Positions 34,244 to 35,526 of a stretch of 35,526 nt of DNA are shown one piece after another; within the stretch, counting starts at the first letter, position 1; every line of letters starts with the position of its first letter. Position numbers and translations under genes: made by a program. The DNA comes from Gammaproteobacteria bacterium (GTDB taxonomy: Bacteria > Pseudomonadota > Gammaproteobacteria > Arenicellales > JAANXG01), in NCBI GenBank assembly GCA_024639325.1, contig JAHEIO010000018.1, forward strand, positions 21,928 through 57,453. Direction: 5' to 3'. Below the pieces are notes generated by a model. The model was given only the letters and a program-made list of their open reading frames with translations. It ran no database searches and was not told the origin of the DNA.

Positions 34244-34750
34244 ATGGCACGCTCGCTCTATCTGTTAATCTTTCTGGCAATCATTTGGCTGTTGCTGTCC
34301 GGCCACTACACTCCCCTCCTGCTTGGCCTGGGCGCGGCATCCTGCCTGCTCGTTTGGTACATCAGCGAACGCATGGATCTGGTCGACCACGAGGAACATC
34401 CCCTCCACCTTCACCCGATCAGGCTCATTCTGTACTGGGGTTGGCTGGGCGGTGAAGTCGTCAAATCCAATATCGACGTCGCGCGGCGCATCATCGATCC
34501 CAATCTCCCTATTCAGCCAAAGCTGTTGAGGGTGCGCACCTCGCAAAAGACGGAGCTGGGACAGGTAATCTATGCCAATTCCATTACGCTGACGCCCGGC
34601 ACCGTGTCCATCGACCTCGAGGGCTATGAGATCGAGGTACATGCACTGGCGGCCGATCCCGCGGAAGCGCTGCTGGACGGGGAAATGGACAGGCGCGTCA
34701 GCGCTGTCGAACGCCCCCAACCCGAGGACCCGAGGTCCGGACAGCGATGA
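34244..34750 (+). CDS. mnhE: Na+/H+ antiporter subunit E (MrpE/MnhE)
   Basis: A 168-residue MnhE-family membrane protein. Typical segments are an N-terminal WLLLSGHYTPLLLGLGAASC region and YWGWLGGEVVKSNIDVARRI near 64-83, followed by the conserved SITLTPGTVSIDLEG. It is one subunit of the multi-subunit Mrp antiporter that exchanges Na+ (or K+) for H+ in the inner membrane. It is first of a coupled series E-F-G, with the F gene starting 4 bases before its end. Confidence 0.93.
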   Translation: MARSLYLLIFLAIIWLLLSGHYTPLLLGLGAASCLLVWYISERMDLVDHEEHPLHLHPIRLILYWGWLGGEVVKSNIDVARRIIDPNLPIQPKLLRVRTSQKTELGQVIYANSITLTPGTVSIDLEGYEIEVHALAADPAEALLDGEMDRRVSAVERPQPEDPRSGQR

Positions 34751-35037
34751 TATATATGATCACCGCCCTGGGCATCGTCGTCGGCATGGCGCTCGCCCTG
34801 TACCGCGGGCTGGACGGACCGACATTGTACGACCGCATACTCGCCGTGAACGTGTTCGGCACGATGACCGTACTGATGATCGCGGTGCTTGGATTTCTCA
34901 TGGAGCGGCCGGATTTTCTCGATATCGCATTGGTGTATGCATTGATCAACTTCATAGGCACAATCGCGGTACTCAAATTCTTCGAGTATCAGGACCTGGG
35001 CAAACAGTCCTCCACACACCGGAATGAAAACGAATAG
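34747..35037 (+). CDS. mnhF: Na+/H+ antiporter subunit F (MrpF/MnhF)
   Basis: A 96-residue, three-segment membrane protein with the family pattern YRGLDGPTLYDRILAVNVFGT near 20-39 and DIALVYALINFIGTIAVLKF. It is the small F subunit of the Mrp complex. It overlaps mnhE by 4 bases and is followed directly by mnhG. Confidence 0.92.
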   Translation: MIYMITALGIVVGMALALYRGLDGPTLYDRILAVNVFGTMTVLMIAVLGFLMERPDFLDIALVYALINFIGTIAVLKFFEYQDLGKQSSTHRNENE

Positions 35038-35349
35038 ATGAGCGTTGTTCTGGATATCGCCACCGCGCTGTGTCTGATCGGCGGTGCCGCGTTCATCATC
35101 ATCGGGGGCATAGGCCTGATCCGGTTGCCCGATTTTTTCACCCGCCTGCACGCCGCGGGCTGTGGTGAGACACTCGGTGCGTGGCTGGTGCTGCTGGGGC
35201 TGCTGTTTCAGTCCGGTTGGTCGCTCAACTCGGTGAAGCTGATCATGATATTCGTCCTTCTGGTGCTCACCGGCCCCACCGCAACGCATGCCCTGGCCAA
35301 GTCGGCGCTCCACGGCGGTTTGAAGCCAAAACACCTGGAGCGGGATTGA
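35038..35349 (+). CDS. mnhG: Na+/H+ antiporter subunit G (MrpG/MnhG)
   Basis: A 103-residue, three-segment membrane protein with GGIGLIRLPDFFTRLHAAGCGETLG near 22-46 and LVLTGPTATHALAKSAL, both typical of MnhG. It begins the base after mnhF ends. Its TGA shares a base with the next start codon. Confidence 0.93.
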   Translation: MSVVLDIATALCLIGGAAFIIIGGIGLIRLPDFFTRLHAAGCGETLGAWLVLLGLLFQSGWSLNSVKLIMIFVLLVLTGPTATHALAKSALHGGLKPKHLERD

Positions 35350-35526
35350 TGGAGGCGCTGGTCGATCTGGCTCTACTGGCATTGTTGACCGTGCTGGCCA
35401 TTGGCATCGTGCGGCTGCGGTCCCTGTTCGGTGCCGCCATGCTGTTCGGAATATACAGCCTGTTGTGCGCCCTGATATTCGTGGTGCTCGATGCGGTCGA
35501 CGTCGCGTTCACGGAAGCCGCGGTGG
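35349..35526 (+). CDS. Partial antiporter subunit, DUF4040/MbhD-like (MnhB N-terminal part)
   Basis: The first 59 codons of a membrane protein (MEALVDLALLALLTVLAIGI and onward, then RLRSLFGAAMLFGIYSL) running off the right edge. The arrangement after E-F-G and the sequence fit the DUF4040 subunit of Mrp-type operons in which B is split. It starts with ATG overlapping the mnhG stop by one base. Confidence 0.65.
   Translation, partial: MEALVDLALLALLTVLAIGIVRLRSLFGAAMLFGIYSLLCALIFVVLDAVDVAFTEAAV

Noticed and set aside
1-35526. CRISPR array, tRNA, rRNA, transposase or prophage genes
   Set aside because: None recognised on either strand.

Overview
This window looks like part of a chromosome from a heterotrophic proteobacterium, most likely a gammaproteobacterium. 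The evidence is a CbrA/CbrB-type sensor-regulator pair beside a sodium:solute symporter and Acs, an Mrp/Mnh antiporter operon, moderately high GC, and interspersed GTAGGAG-type palindromic repeats. This placement is inference; there is no rRNA or other phylogenetic marker in the window. Genes are densely packed and no phage, IS, CRISPR or tRNA was seen.

Positions 44-13312 are twelve minus-strand genes in one tight series, probably one operon read from 13312 towards 44. In transcription order they are a tripartite tricarboxylate transporter (TctC, TctB, TctA), a GntR/FCD regulator, a ThDP-dependent lyase/decarboxylase, a formyl-CoA:oxalate CoA-transferase-like enzyme, a free-standing ALDH1L1-type 10-formyl-THF hydrolase domain, formate-tetrahydrofolate ligase, a universal stress protein, a CitE/malyl-CoA-lyase-like enzyme, a TauE/TSUP exporter, and a D-cysteine desulfhydrase/cysteate sulfo-lyase-like PLP enzyme. 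The order suggests import of a small organic acid, CoA activation, ThDP cleavage to formyl-CoA, and entry of formate into the folate C1 pool. The real substrate (oxalate or another 2-hydroxy/2-oxo acid) cannot be read from sequence.

Positions 13673-15594 (plus) carry an FAH-family enzyme and a ketopantoate-reductase-like enzyme. Positions 15679-18789 (minus) carry a quinone-oxidoreductase-like gene and a divergent succinyl/malyl-CoA-synthetase-like pair. The CoA ligase pair could feed the CitE-like lyase of the large operon. Similar imperfect palindromes sit at the heads of both minus-strand operons.

Positions 18887-23114 hold a divergent SDR gene and small membrane protein gene, then a translationally coupled trio on the plus strand: an ACAD10/11-type acyl-CoA dehydrogenase, an ACAD10/11-type APH-fold kinase, and a metallo-beta-lactamase-fold hydrolase. 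This looks like a split version of the hydroxyacyl-CoA phosphorylation/elimination module. A bidirectional terminator separates it from acs.

Positions 23258-34080 (minus) form an acetate/carbon-control region: acs, three small membrane-associated genes (one TPR), a large SSS symporter with its own terminator and a good sigma-54 promoter, then a CbrB/NtrC-like regulator and an SSS-domain histidine kinase. GTTAC/GTAAC inverted sites lie upstream of both the symporter and the sensor operon. The window ends in the start of an Mrp/Mnh operon (E, F, G and a partial DUF4040/MbhD-like gene).
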